This document shows, piece after piece, positions 34,347-43,333 of a DNA stretch of 64,000 nt. The notes beneath the pieces are model-generated. The model saw only the letters and a list, made by a program, of their open reading frames with translations. It was not told where the DNA came from and searched no databases. Position 1 is the stretch's first letter. Every line of letters begins with the position of its first letter. This DNA comes from Herbaspirillum sp. Sphag64 (GTDB taxonomy: Bacteria; Pseudomonadota; Gammaproteobacteria; Burkholderiales; Burkholderiaceae_D): positions 379,259 through 443,258 of the forward strand of contig NZ_JACHYE010000002.1 of the NCBI RefSeq assembly GCF_014192645.1. Reading direction: 5' to 3'. Both the position numbers and the translations under genes were made by a program.

Positions 34347-35273
34347 TCAGTAGACCTCTGGCACCATGATTTCATTGGCAACCTCACGCCGAAAATAACC
34401 ATCATGACGAATCCGCTCCGGCAATTCAATACCCGGATGCGCAATCTCGGCATAAGGCATTTGACTGAGCAGGTGATGAATACAGTTCAGACGCGCCTTC
34501 TTCTTGTCCACTGCCTGCACCACCCACCACGGCGCTTCAGCAATGTGGGTACGCTCCAGCATGACTTCCTTAGCCTTGGTGTAGTCCTCCCAGCGACGAC
34601 GCGATTCGAGGTCCATCGGACTCAGTTTCCATTGCTTGAGCGGATCGTGGATACGACTGAGAAAGCGCATATGCTGCTCTTCATCGGTGATCGAAAACCA
34701 GTACTTGATCAATTGAATACCGGAACGCACCAGCATGCGTTCAAACTCCGGCGCAGAGCGAAAAAACTCTTCATACTGGTCATCGCTACAGAATCCCATC
34801 ACCCGCTCCACACCGGCGCGGTTATACCAGCTGCGGTCGAACAGAACCATCTCACCGGCCGCAGGCAGATGTGAGACATAGCGTTGGAAATACCATTGTG
34901 TGCGTTCGCGGTCATTCGGTGCCGGCAATGCGGCGACGCGACAGACGCGTGGATTGAGACGCTGCGTGATGCGTTTGATGACGCCACCTTTGCCTGCCGC
35001 ATCGCGCCCTTCAAACAGGATCACGACCTTGTGACCCGTGGCTACCACCCAGTCCTGCAATTTGACCAGCTCGGCCTGTAACCGGAACAGCTCCCGGAAG
35101 TACAGGCGGCGTTCGGCCTTTTCCTGTTCACTACCGGACCCGGAACCATCCGTGTCGTAGACGCCGTCGGCCAGTTGTTCGATGGTCCGGTCTTCAATTT
35201 CCAGTTCCAGTTCTTCGTCGTAGCTGTCAGCCAGCTCGCGACGGATACGCAGTACCAACTCGTCGTCTTTCAT
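34347..35273 (-). CDS. ppk2: Polyphosphate kinase 2
   Basis: 308 residues, one-domain PPK2 of class I length. Walker A is GRDAAGKGG, the lid-region residues follow in LNPRVCRVAALPAPNDRERTQWYFQRYV (given here as PAPNDRERTQWYFQRYV), and Walker B is MVLFDRSWYNRAGVERVMGF. It transfers phosphate between polyphosphate and nucleoside di-/triphosphates; this subfamily generally favours GDP or ADP phosphorylation. The N-terminus is acidic (SYDEELELEIEDR). It is separated from the antiporter gene by a hairpin. Confidence 0.92.
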   Translation of the reverse strand: MKDDELVLRIRRELADSYDEELELEIEDRTIEQLADGVYDTDGSGSGSEQEKAERRLYFRELFRLQAELVKLQDWVVATGHKVVILFEGRDAAGKGGVIKRITQRLNPRVCRVAALPAPNDRERTQWYFQRYVSHLPAAGEMVLFDRSWYNRAGVERVMGFCSDDQYEEFFRSAPEFERMLVRSGIQLIKYWFSITDEEQHMRFLSRIHDPLKQWKLSPMDLESRRRWEDYTKAKEVMLERTHIAEAPWWVVQAVDKKKARLNCIHHLLSQMPYAEIAHPGIELPERIRHDGYFRREVANEIMVPEVY

Positions 35274-35292
35274 CTTCCCTCTCCGTAGGCAA

Positions 35293-35318
35293 TGCAGCCA
35301 TCATCGCTGATGGCTGCA
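35293..35318. repeat. Perfect hairpin between antiporter and ppk2 genes
   Basis: TGCAGCCATCA (35293-35303) and TGATGGCTGCA (35308-35318) form an 11-bp stem with a 4-nt loop. There is no T tract on either side, so it is not a classical terminator; it may be a processing or regulatory hairpin. Confidence 0.55.
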
Positions 35319-35368
35319 GCTTAGCGAGGGATTATGACCAAGCAGTGACAACCAGGGCGCAGCCGCGT

Positions 35369-36451
35369 TCAGGGAACAACAGTGATGAACAGATAAACGG
35401 CAAAGATGACCACATGCACCATGCCCTGCATGACCGTGGTACGACCGGTACTGAGAGAAAACGAGGCCACAAAAAAGGACAGCATCAGCAACACCGTCGA
35501 TTTCACATCCAGCCCCAGCGAGATGGTCCAACCCGTAATGAGCGACACCACTGCGACTGCCGGAATGGTCAGGCCAATACTCGCCAGTGCCGAACCGAGT
35601 GCCAGATTCAGGCTGGTTTGCAGACGATTGGCACGCGCGGCGCGCACCGCAGCGAGGCCTTCAGGCATCAGCACAATGGCGGCAATCACGATCCCGACGA
35701 CCGTATCAGGCGCACCGAGCCGCGCCAGACCGACCTCCAGCGCTGGCGCCAGTGACTTTGCCAGGAACACCACCGCACCCAGACAGGCCAGTAGCAGCAC
35801 GGCACTGCCTGCTGCGACCTTGTCTGAGGGTGGTTTGGCGTGGACTTCCTCATTGTCAACGGCTTCTTCTGGCAGGAAATAGTCACGATGACGCACGGTT
35901 TGTACCAACACAAAAGTACCGTAAAGGACGATCGAGATAATCGCGATAAAGGCCAGTTGCGGCGCACTGTAGTACGGCCCCTCCAAACTCAGCGTGTAGT
36001 TCGGCAGGACCAGCGTCAATACCGAGATGGCTGCCAGTGTAGCCATCGATGCAGAGACGCCGTTGAGTCCGAAGCTTTGTTCTCGATGGCGGCTGGCGCC
36101 AACCAGTAAACAGATGCCGACAATGCCGTTGAGGATAATCATGATTGCCGCAAACACGGTGTCACGCGCCAGACCGTTGGTGGCCTCACCGCCGCTGAGC
36201 ATGAGCGAGACGATCAGCGCCACTTCAATCAACGTAACCGCCAGCGCCAATACCAGCGTGCCAAACGGCTCGCCGACCTTATGCGCCACCACCTCAGCGT
36301 GATAGACGGCCGCCAGCACGCTCGCCATCAGCGCCACCACCAACAGCAGCAGGAACCAGCTTCCCGGATTAAATTTACTGGCAACAATCAGCAACCAGCC
36401 TGCCAATGGCGACAAAATGGACCATAAGGGCAAGGACTTCGATGTATTCAT
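35369..36451 (-). CDS. chaA: Calcium/sodium:proton antiporter, ChaA-like
   Basis: 360 residues from the ATG at 36451 (GGAAAG upstream; the longer frame to 36511 is not needed). Eleven or so membrane helices form two inverted halves, each with a cation-exchanger signature: KVGEPFGTLVLALAVTLIEVALI in the first and VLMPEGLAAVRAARANRLQTSLNLALGSALAS in the second (given in part), with key Glu residues in LIEVAL and MPEGL. A hydrophilic loop (residues about 205-235) separates the halves, as in E. coli ChaA. It probably exports Ca2+, Na+ or K+ at alkaline pH. Confidence 0.88.
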   Translation of the reverse strand: MNTSKSLPLWSILSPLAGWLLIVASKFNPGSWFLLLLVVALMASVLAAVYHAEVVAHKVGEPFGTLVLALAVTLIEVALIVSLMLSGGEATNGLARDTVFAAIMIILNGIVGICLLVGASRHREQSFGLNGVSASMATLAAISVLTLVLPNYTLSLEGPYYSAPQLAFIAIISIVLYGTFVLVQTVRHRDYFLPEEAVDNEEVHAKPPSDKVAAGSAVLLLACLGAVVFLAKSLAPALEVGLARLGAPDTVVGIVIAAIVLMPEGLAAVRAARANRLQTSLNLALGSALASIGLTIPAVAVVSLITGWTISLGLDVKSTVLLMLSFFVASFSLSTGRTTVMQGMVHVVIFAVYLFITVVP

Positions 36452-36525
36452 GAACACTTTCCAGCAAGGATAAAACAATAAAAAAATCAGGACCTGCCTG
36501 CCCGCTGGCACAAACCGTTACCTGC

Positions 36526-37293
36526 TCACTGAGCCGCTGGCCAAGGCGTCAGGATTTCGACGCCATCAGCGGTCACTGCAACCATATGCTCCCACTGTGC
36601 CGACAACGAACCATCACGGGTAAGTACGGTCCAGCCGTCGGGCTGCAGCTCCACACCACGCGCACCAGCGTTGATCATGGGCTCAATCGTAAACGTCATA
36701 CCCTCGCGTAGCAGCAGACCAGTGTGACGTTGACCATAGTGCAATACCTGCGGTTCTTCATGATAGATCTTGCCGATGCCATGGCCGCAATATTCGCGCA
36801 CTACGGAATAGCCAGCCGCTTCAGCCAGGTGCTGAATGGCATAACCCACATCCCCCAGACGGGCGCCGGGACGGACCTCGGCGATTCCGGCCAGCATGGC
36901 ATCAAGCGTCGTCTGTACCAGTCTTGCCGCCGACTCGGAGGGCGTACCGGCAAAGTACATGCGGCTGGTATCACCATGCCAGCCATCCTTGATCACAGTA
37001 ACGTCAATGTTGACGATATCGCCTTCTTTCAGAATTTCCGTGCTGCTGGGAATACCATGACAGACCACACCATTGACAGAAGTGCACAGAGTCTTGGGGA
37101 ACCCGTGATAACCGACATTGGCCGGTGTGGCCTTCTGCACCTTGCGGATATAGTCATGGCAGCGTCGGTCGAGTTCTTCGGTACTGACACCGGGAACGAC
37201 GTATTCGCTGATCATTTCCAGCACCTCTGCCGCCAGCGTGCCAGCCACGCGCATCATTGCTATTTGTTTGGGAGTCTTGATGGTGACGGCCAC
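36526..37293 (-). CDS. map: Type I methionine aminopeptidase
   Basis: 255 residues, the standard bacterial type Ia length. Metal ligands are all present: the two Asp in NIDVTVIKDGWHGDTSRMY, His in EYCGHGIGKIYHEEPQ, and Glu in TIEPMINAG and SAQWEHMVAV. It removes the initiator Met from nascent proteins in the cytoplasm. This copy is not next to rpsB, where map often lies in betaproteobacteria, so it may be a second isozyme; that is inference. Confidence 0.93.
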   Translation of the reverse strand: MAVTIKTPKQIAMMRVAGTLAAEVLEMISEYVVPGVSTEELDRRCHDYIRKVQKATPANVGYHGFPKTLCTSVNGVVCHGIPSSTEILKEGDIVNIDVTVIKDGWHGDTSRMYFAGTPSESAARLVQTTLDAMLAGIAEVRPGARLGDVGYAIQHLAEAAGYSVVREYCGHGIGKIYHEEPQVLHYGQRHTGLLLREGMTFTIEPMINAGARGVELQPDGWTVLTRDGSLSAQWEHMVAVTADGVEILTPWPAAQ

Positions 37294-37420
37294 AACTTAC
37301 CTCTTTTGGGACAAAGGTTCCATTATCGACTATCACAGGTGCTTGTGCCATGCACATGCCTGATTCCTGAGTCCCTTCACCCGTTATGGCAATGACAGGC
37401 AAAGATTGGTAGCAACAGTC

Positions 37421-39043
37421 TCAACGCCGCTGCGCCAGTTTGAAGACCCGCACGTTATCGACCAGTTGGGCTGACTCTCGTCGCAGACTCTCGGTGGCTG
37501 CAGCAGCCTGCTCGACCAAAGCCGCGTTTTGCTGGGTCATCTGATCGATGTCGGATACTGCCCGCGTCACCTCACCCATCTCGTCGCGCTGTACGACACC
37601 TGCGGCGGCAATATCGCGCATGATCGCTGCGACGTTGCCAATCGCCGTTTCGATGTTGTGCATGGCGTTACCGGCACGACTGACCAGCTCGCTGCCACTG
37701 TCCACATTGGATACCGACTCGCCAATGAGCGTTTTGATTTCCTGGGCCGCGGCAGCGCTACGCTGCGCCAGTTGCCGCACCTCTGAGGCAACTACGGCAA
37801 ACCCGCGCCCCTGCTCGCCGGCACGGGCCGCTTCGACCGCCGCATTAAGGGCAAGAATATTGGTCTGAAACGCAATGCTGTCAATCAAACCGATGATATC
37901 GGTCACCTTGTGCGAACTGCTGCGGATGGCCCCCATCGTATCCACCACGGCATTGACGATCTGACCACCATCGGTCGCCTGTACCGCCGCATCGTTGACT
38001 AGCGCACCGGCGCGCTGGGTATGTTCGGCGTTAGCAAGAATGCCATTGCCAAAGCGCTCCATGCTGGCCCGAACCTGCTCCAGCTCACCAGCCTGCGCTT
38101 CGGCGCGTGCAGACAGATCCTGATTGCCGGCAGCAATATCCTTGGCCGCCGTATCAATGCGCTCAGAACTGCCACGTACCGATCCGACAATACTTGCCAA
38201 GCCCTGCGCAATACCATTGATAGCCTGCATCAACTGCCCCAGCTCATCACGCCGGCCCACGTGCAGCATGGTAGTCAGGTCCCCCTTGGCCAACTGCTGT
38301 GCGGCGGCAGTGGCATCTACCAGCGGTGCGGTAATGATGCTACGGAGCATCCAGAACAACACGGCCATCACCAGCACCATCCCCGCCATACCAATCAATC
38401 CATAGCGCAGTTGTGCGGCAGAAGCATCGGTAATAACACTGAGCATGCCTGGCGAAGCAGTTCGCCCTAGAGAATCCATCGCGGTGTCCAGTACGCGCTG
38501 ACATACCCAGACATACGAACCAAGAACCGCAGCGGAGAGCAACAGGCCGATGGTGGCAATCCGGCCACCAACACCAAACTGAAAGCGATGACTGACATCG
38601 ATACCGACATACAACACACCGATGACCTGCCCCTGGCGGTTGCGTAGCGGATCGTAACGGGTCATATATTGCCGCCCAAACAGCTGGGCAAAACCGATAT
38701 AAGTTCGTCCGGCCAGCAATTCGCCGTAACCGGCATGCGAGTGATCCAGCAAGGTACCAATGGCACGCTCGCCGTTTTCCTTTTTGACTGACGTGGAGAT
38801 ACGGACAAAGTCCTGATTGCGTTTAACGAAAATCGTCGCACCTGCACCAGTCTGGCTGGCGAACTGATCGATGACATCGAAATTCAGATTGAGCATCGCT
38901 TCGCCACTGCGCAGCACCGGCGTCACTTCTGTACCGACAGTAATCCGTTGCTGGTAATCAGCCTCAAACCCTGCAGAAAAATGCCGCGCTAACCGCTTGG
39001 CAAGTTGGTTGATCTGATACCCGAGCGGCAGCAAGCTGGACAT
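37421..39043 (-). CDS. Methyl-accepting chemotaxis protein with N-terminal Cache-type sensor and no preceding membrane helix
   Basis: 540 residues; the start at 39043 has AGGAG eight bases ahead. Residues 1-170 are a Cache_3/Cache_2-like domain (ITVGTEVTPVLRSGEAML, RISTSVKKENGERAIGTLLD, YMTRYDPLRNRQGQVIGVLYVG). Two membrane helices come afterwards (about 178-197 and 228-248), then HAMP, then the signalling domain with its conserved tip [19 protein letters not shown] and [18 protein letters not shown]. No hydrophobic helix or signal peptide precedes the sensor, so by the usual rules it would be cytoplasmic. No C-terminal NWETF-type pentapeptide is present. Confidence 0.88.
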   Translation of the reverse strand: MSSLLPLGYQINQLAKRLARHFSAGFEADYQQRITVGTEVTPVLRSGEAMLNLNFDVIDQFASQTGAGATIFVKRNQDFVRISTSVKKENGERAIGTLLDHSHAGYGELLAGRTYIGFAQLFGRQYMTRYDPLRNRQGQVIGVLYVGIDVSHRFQFGVGGRIATIGLLLSAAVLGSYVWVCQRVLDTAMDSLGRTASPGMLSVITDASAAQLRYGLIGMAGMVLVMAVLFWMLRSIITAPLVDATAAAQQLAKGDLTTMLHVGRRDELGQLMQAINGIAQGLASIVGSVRGSSERIDTAAKDIAAGNQDLSARAEAQAGELEQVRASMERFGNGILANAEHTQRAGALVNDAAVQATDGGQIVNAVVDTMGAIRSSSHKVTDIIGLIDSIAFQTNILALNAAVEAARAGEQGRGFAVVASEVRQLAQRSAAAAQEIKTLIGESVSNVDSGSELVSRAGNAMHNIETAIGNVAAIMRDIAAAGVVQRDEMGEVTRAVSDIDQMTQQNAALVEQAAAATESLRRESAQLVDNVRVFKLAQRR

Positions 39044-39440
39044 ATAACAGACTCCTGTGAGGGTTTCATTCCTTATAGCGGATTTCCTTCACAGTGGAAA
39101 TAAGCAATGTCGTGCGTTGTAGCAATTATGCGTAATGCTTTATTGACCCACGCCAAATCATGGCGAGTAGTTTTTTAAAACGACACAACTTCTTTGCGCA
39201 AAAGCAATACAAATAAAAATCTAACATATTGATATACATCAATATTTTCATGCAACAAGGTGAAATGAGGCAGATCAATGCGTCGCGCAGCAGAAATACG
39301 TCAAACGCGAGTTAAACAATGATAAGAAGCACAATAATACTTGCAATGATGTTTCTATTTGTTTCAAAATCAACAACCTTCGACAACCCTACTTGCAGTA
39401 GTGTTTTTTCTTACCCCACCCCCACACTGAAGAGCTCGTC
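39044..39440. other. AT-rich divergent promoter region between two chemoreceptor genes
   Basis: 397 bases with no ORF of note. AT content is much higher than in the flanking genes between 39160 and 39400. It contains a perfect FNR-type box near the middle (annotated separately) and must hold both start sites. Confidence 0.6.
39229..39242. promoter_or_regulatory. Perfect FNR/Anr-type box
   Basis: TTGAT ATAC ATCAA matches the FNR consensus TTGAT-N4-ATCAA exactly, and the symmetry extends to TATTGAT/ATCAATA. It lies 185 bases from the minus-strand chemoreceptor start and 199 bases from the plus-strand one, so it could serve either. A CRP-like protein is a less likely reader. Confidence 0.7.
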
Positions 39441-41162
39441 ATGAAATGGTTTTTTGATCTGAAGATTGCAAAAAAGCTCCTGTTATCGTTCGCTTGCGTA
39501 TTGATGCTTAGCAGTGTTACCGGAATTTTCGCAATTGCCCAACTTGGCAACGTCAGCAGCGCCTCCAATGAGCTTGCCACCAACTGGCTCCCCACGATTC
39601 AGAGTCTGGGACAAATCAAGCTGCTGGTAGCCCGTATTCGCAGTGCCGATGCCCAGATGATTCTGTACGGTGACAATCCAGAATTCATGCGCAGCTTTTC
39701 GCAACGTATGCCGTCTCTGGTCAATGGACTGAACAAGGAAATCAAGACCTATGAAGGGCTCATCAGCGAGCCGGAAGAAAAAGCGCTCTACCCCGAAGTA
39801 AAACAACAGTTGACGACGGTACTCGACCTGCACGAGAAGGTGATTGCCGCTGCCCAGGCACAAAAGATCGATGAAGCCAAGGCACTGTTTATCAGCCCGG
39901 TTGGCAATACCTACTTCAGTCTGCTGGACAACCTCGACAAACTCAGCAAGATCAACCTCAACGGCGGTGACGCCTCCCAACGTCAAGCCGATGCCACTTA
40001 CAGCAGTGCCCGCGTCTGGATTATTGCCCTGGTACTGGGAACCTTAGCCGTAGGTCTTGCAATGGCATTGTTCATCTCACGCGCCATTGCCAAACCGCTT
40101 AATGTCGCCGTGGGGATTGCCAAACAGGTAGCCTCAGGCGACCTGACCAGCAAAATTGAAATCCGCAGCGCTGACGAAACCGGCGAACTGATGCACTCGC
40201 TGCAAGCCATGAACCACAGCCTGCAAAAAATCGTGGGACAGGTGCGCGGCGGCACCGACACAATTGCCACCGCCTCCAGCCAGATCGCTGCCGGTAATCA
40301 CGACCTACATACCCGCACGGAAGAACAAGCCGGTTCGCTGGAAGAAACCGCATCCGCACTGGAGCAACTGACCTCCACCGTCAAAAAGAACGCCGACAAT
40401 GCGCGCCAGGCAAGCCAGCTGGCAGTGTCCGCCTCGGAAGTGGCGATTGCCGGCGGCAACGTGGTCGATCAGGTGGTGTCAACGATGTCCTCAATCAATG
40501 AATCCTCGCGTCAGATTGCCGACATCATCAGCGTCATTGACGGTATTGCCTTCCAGACCAACATCCTGGCACTCAATGCCGCCGTCGAGGCTGCCCGCGC
40601 CGGCGAACAGGGTCGCGGCTTTGCGGTCGTGGCGTCCGAAGTACGCAGCCTGGCACAACGCTCGGCAGCCGCCGCCAAGGAAATCAAAGGACTCATCGAC
40701 AACTCGGTCTCAACCGTTGGCGAAGGCTCCAAGCTGGTTGAAAACGCGGGTAACACCATGACCGAAGTGGTTGCCAGCATTCGCCGCGTGAGCGATGTTG
40801 TTGCCGAAATTTCCGCCGCCAGCTCAGAGCAAAGTGCCGGTATCGATGAAATCAATCGTGCTGTTGCGCACATGGATCAAACCACGCAGCAAAATGCGGC
40901 GCTGGTGGAACAGGCTACCGCTGCTGCCCAGGCATTGCGTGACCAGGCGCATAGCCTCAATAGCCTGGTCAGTGTCTTCAAGCTCAGCGAGATCCAGATC
41001 ATTGAGCAACACAACGCCCCTGCACTTGCCAGCACCACGCGTGCCGATGCACTGCCTGCACCGGTCAAGGTCAGCAAGGCAATCGCCACTACCAGCACAC
41101 CAAAGAAGCAAGCTCCTGCACTGACCAGCAAAAGCAACAACGATGAATGGGAAACCTTCTGA
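39441..41162 (+). CDS. Methyl-accepting chemotaxis protein (4HB sensor, Tsr-like) with C-terminal EWETF tail
   Basis: 573 residues. TM1 ([21 protein letters not shown], about 13-33), a periplasmic four-helix-bundle sensor (about 34-188), TM2 ([20 protein letters not shown]), HAMP, then a signalling domain with the tip [20 protein letters not shown]. After an Ala/Thr/Pro/Lys linker it ends NNDEWETF, a variant of the NWETF pentapeptide that docks CheR (and CheB). This marks it as a high-abundance receptor able to assist methylation of others, possibly including the neighbour lacking a tail. Confidence 0.93.
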   Translation: MKWFFDLKIAKKLLLSFACVLMLSSVTGIFAIAQLGNVSSASNELATNWLPTIQSLGQIKLLVARIRSADAQMILYGDNPEFMRSFSQRMPSLVNGLNKEIKTYEGLISEPEEKALYPEVKQQLTTVLDLHEKVIAAAQAQKIDEAKALFISPVGNTYFSLLDNLDKLSKINLNGGDASQRQADATYSSARVWIIALVLGTLAVGLAMALFISRAIAKPLNVAVGIAKQVASGDLTSKIEIRSADETGELMHSLQAMNHSLQKIVGQVRGGTDTIATASSQIAAGNHDLHTRTEEQAGSLEETASALEQLTSTVKKNADNARQASQLAVSASEVAIAGGNVVDQVVSTMSSINESSRQIADIISVIDGIAFQTNILALNAAVEAARAGEQGRGFAVVASEVRSLAQRSAAAAKEIKGLIDNSVSTVGEGSKLVENAGNTMTEVVASIRRVSDVVAEISAASSEQSAGIDEINRAVAHMDQTTQQNAALVEQATAAAQALRDQAHSLNSLVSVFKLSEIQIIEQHNAPALASTTRADALPAPVKVSKAIATTSTPKKQAPALTSKSNNDEWETF

Positions 41163-41198
41163 TCCCTGCATGTAATTGCGGATCAGGTCAGCACAATG

Positions 41199-41239
41199 AA
41201 ACACGGCGTCAGATGCAACATCTGACGCCGTGTTTTTTT
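41199..41239 (+). terminator. Strong intrinsic terminator after the chemoreceptor gene
   Basis: Perfect 17-bp inverted repeat, arms 41199-41215 and 41219-41235 (core ACACGGCGTCAGATG), 3-nt loop, followed by a T run to 41239. It also lies just beyond the end of the convergent Lrp gene. Confidence 0.93.
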
Positions 41240-41269
41240 CGAGTATCCGCAATGCGCTGGTATCAGAGA

Positions 41270-41764
41270 CTAGCTATCGGTATCGACCAGCACACCCTCT
41301 GCCGGCAACGGTAATGCCGTCTTGTAACGGACCTGCTTGAGCGCAAAGCTGGAGCGGATATTGGCAACGCCCGGAATCTTGGTCAAGTGATTGAGGATAA
41401 ATCGCTCCAATGCACGCATATCCGGCACCAGCACCCGCAGCAAATAATCAGGATCACCCGTCATCAAATAGCACTCCATGACCTCAGGCCGGCCATCGAT
41501 CGCACTTTCAAAGATCTTCAGCGCATCTTCGCCTTGCTTCTCCAGCGTGACGTGAATGAACACATTCACATGCAATCCCAATACCGATGGCTCCAGCAGT
41601 GTGACCTGGCGACTGATGACACCCAGCTCCTCCATCAGCTTGACCCGATTGAAACAGGGTGTGGCAGACAGGTTGACCGAGCGCGCCAGCTCGGCATTGG
41701 TAATGCGTGCGTTGTCCTGCAGCGCATTCAAAATAGCAACATCGGTGCGATCAAGTTTTTTCAT
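41270..41764 (-). CDS. Lrp/AsnC-family transcriptional regulator
   Basis: 164 residues. The N-terminal HTH is [30 protein letters not shown] (seen as [18 protein letters not shown] and [18 protein letters not shown]). The C-terminal RAM ligand-binding domain includes [21 protein letters not shown] and the [22 protein letters not shown] end. It is divergent from the DMT exporter gene and probably controls it in response to an amino acid, a common pairing. The intergenic region is very AT-rich. Confidence 0.92.
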   Translation of the reverse strand: MKKLDRTDVAILNALQDNARITNAELARSVNLSATPCFNRVKLMEELGVISRQVTLLEPSVLGLHVNVFIHVTLEKQGEDALKIFESAIDGRPEVMECYLMTGDPDYLLRVLVPDMRALERFILNHLTKIPGVANIRSSFALKQVRYKTALPLPAEGVLVDTDS

Positions 41765-41900
41765 AGGATAAATTACACTATTAATCGAAATAATAAAGAT
41801 AATTTACCCTTATTATGCCCAATATTATCCAATAATGAGGATTTTTATCCCGGGATCTGAAGATAAAATTCCCGCCAGTTTTATCTATGGAGAAATGATT
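41765..41900. promoter_or_regulatory. AT-rich divergent promoter region, possible Lrp-type sites
   Basis: Between the Lrp gene and the DMT transporter gene. GATAAATTAC (near 41767) and GATAATTTAC (near 41796) are near-identical direct repeats about 30 bases apart, a spacing close to three helical turns that would suit a multimeric Lrp protein. The assignment is tentative. Confidence 0.4.
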
Positions 41901-42902
41901 GTGGGTGCCGATAGTAAATCCCTGAGCAGCGCAGCAAATAGCTTGCGCCTGAATGATGACAGCGCGAAATTGAAGAGCATGTTTCTGCTGATCGGGGCCA
42001 TCATGATCTGGGGCGCAAACTGGCCTGTCATGAAGCTGGGACTGTCCCACATCACCCCGATCTGGTTCTCCACAATGCGCTTTTCACTGGGTGCCATCTG
42101 CCTGTTCGCTCTGCAAAGCGTGACCGGAAAGCTACGCTTCCCTCCGCGCAAGGACTGGTCGCTGGTCATCAGCGTCGGCTTGCTGCAGATGATGACCTTC
42201 ACGGTACTGGGCAGCATTGCCATGACCAAGGTACCGGCCGGCCGCTCTGCCGTGCTGGCTTACACCACGCCGCTATGGGTAACACCGGTCGCCGTCCTGT
42301 TCTTCCGCGAATCGCTGTCGCGCCGTCAGTTGATCGGCTCCCTCATTGGGGCAGTCGGCGTCATGGTGCTGTTCAACCCGCTCACTTTCAACTGGGGCGA
42401 TCATACTTTGGTCGCGGCCAACCTGATGCTGCTGACCGGCTCCTTCATCTGGGCCATGTGCATTCTGCATCTGCGCCATCATAAAGGTGTCTGCACTGCC
42501 TACGAACTGGCGCCGTGGCAGATGCTGCTGGCCAGTATTCCTCTGGCGCTGATGGCACGATTTGTCGAAGGTCCTTACACCGGTGATAGCTCACGCTCGT
42601 TCCTCGAGATTCTGCTTTTCGTTGGCCCGATTGCTACCGCATTCTGCTTTTGCGCCGTCAATGCGGCCAGCATGTGGCTCTCCAGCACCAGCATGTCGAC
42701 TGCAATGCTGGGCGTGCCTGTGATCGGACTGTTGATGTCGGTTGCCTTCATGGGGGAACATCTGACGGTGCCGCTGGGCGGTGGCCTGTTGCTGATTTCA
42801 GCAGGCATTCTGATCGTGACCATGAATGCTGCGAAAAAACACAAGCTGCAAAATAAACCTCAAGAGCCTGCGCTGCCGGGCGAGCAACCGGCCAGCATGT
42901 AA
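41901..42902 (+). CDS. DMT-superfamily transporter (EamA)
   Basis: 333 residues from a GTG at 41901 that has GGAGA eight bases ahead; in-frame ATGs at 41835 and 41895 are alternatives with poorer spacing. Ten membrane helices form two EamA halves (FLLIGAIMIWGANWPVMKLGL near the start; second-half GVPVIGLLMSVAFMGEHL). This family exports amino acids and other metabolites. The neighbouring Lrp-type regulator points to an amino acid or related compound. A terminator follows. Confidence 0.87.
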   Translation: MGADSKSLSSAANSLRLNDDSAKLKSMFLLIGAIMIWGANWPVMKLGLSHITPIWFSTMRFSLGAICLFALQSVTGKLRFPPRKDWSLVISVGLLQMMTFTVLGSIAMTKVPAGRSAVLAYTTPLWVTPVAVLFFRESLSRRQLIGSLIGAVGVMVLFNPLTFNWGDHTLVAANLMLLTGSFIWAMCILHLRHHKGVCTAYELAPWQMLLASIPLALMARFVEGPYTGDSSRSFLEILLFVGPIATAFCFCAVNAASMWLSSTSMSTAMLGVPVIGLLMSVAFMGEHLTVPLGGGLLLISAGILIVTMNAAKKHKLQNKPQEPALPGEQPASM

Positions 42903-42907
42903 CTTCA

Positions 42908-42944
42908 AAGCCCCTTCTGATCTTGGCGTCGAAGGGGCTTTTTT
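42908..42944 (+). terminator. Intrinsic terminator after the DMT gene
   Basis: AAGCCCCTTC (42908-42917) / GAAGGGGCTT (42931-42940), a 10-bp stem with a 13-nt loop, followed by TTTT. Confidence 0.8.
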
Positions 42945-42997
42945 ATGATGCATGGAGTTGGCCGGGATACAGATGCCCGAGCTTCTCCTGTGCTTCA

Positions 42998-43333
42998 TTA
43001 TTCATCCCAAAACTTGTTCAAGCGCGCAATGTGTTCCTCAGACACATTACGTAGCAAGGTCGCTGCTGCTAGCGACAGGCGAAACAAGTTGGCGCTATCG
43101 GATTTTCCAATCGATGGCGCGACCTCTTGTTCAGGATCGTTGTCCTGATTCATTTCATTGGCTAAATCACGGGCGTAAATGATGTGCATGCAGGAGGTAA
43201 TGCCTGCGGTGATGTCGCGGGTGAGTTCAATGAAGTCAGCGAATTTCTCCTCGCGGCCGGGGCCGTGAATCCAGCGGAAATCTTCGTGGTGAGGTGGGAT
43301 GGTGCTTTTATCAGACGTGGTGGTACTAGGCAT
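42998..43333 (-). CDS. Unknown 111-aa protein under C4-like antisense RNA control
   Basis: 111 residues. The start at 43333 has a perfect GGAGG six bases ahead, so the gene is very likely translated. The N-terminus is polar (MPSTTTSDKSTIPPHHED). A helical part with FADFIELTRDITAGITSCMH follows, and a second amphipathic helix near the end (ANLFRLSLAAATLLRNVSEE). It looks cytoplasmic and all-alpha; two helices resembling the small DUF3077-type proteins are a weak thought only. Its Shine-Dalgarno lies in box C of the upstream RNA, and its start overlaps the end of the small Icd/Ash-like ORF by eight bases. Function not recognised. Confidence 0.75.
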   Translation of the reverse strand: MPSTTTSDKSTIPPHHEDFRWIHGPGREEKFADFIELTRDITAGITSCMHIIYARDLANEMNQDNDPEQEVAPSIGKSDSANLFRLSLAAATLLRNVSEEHIARLNKFWDE

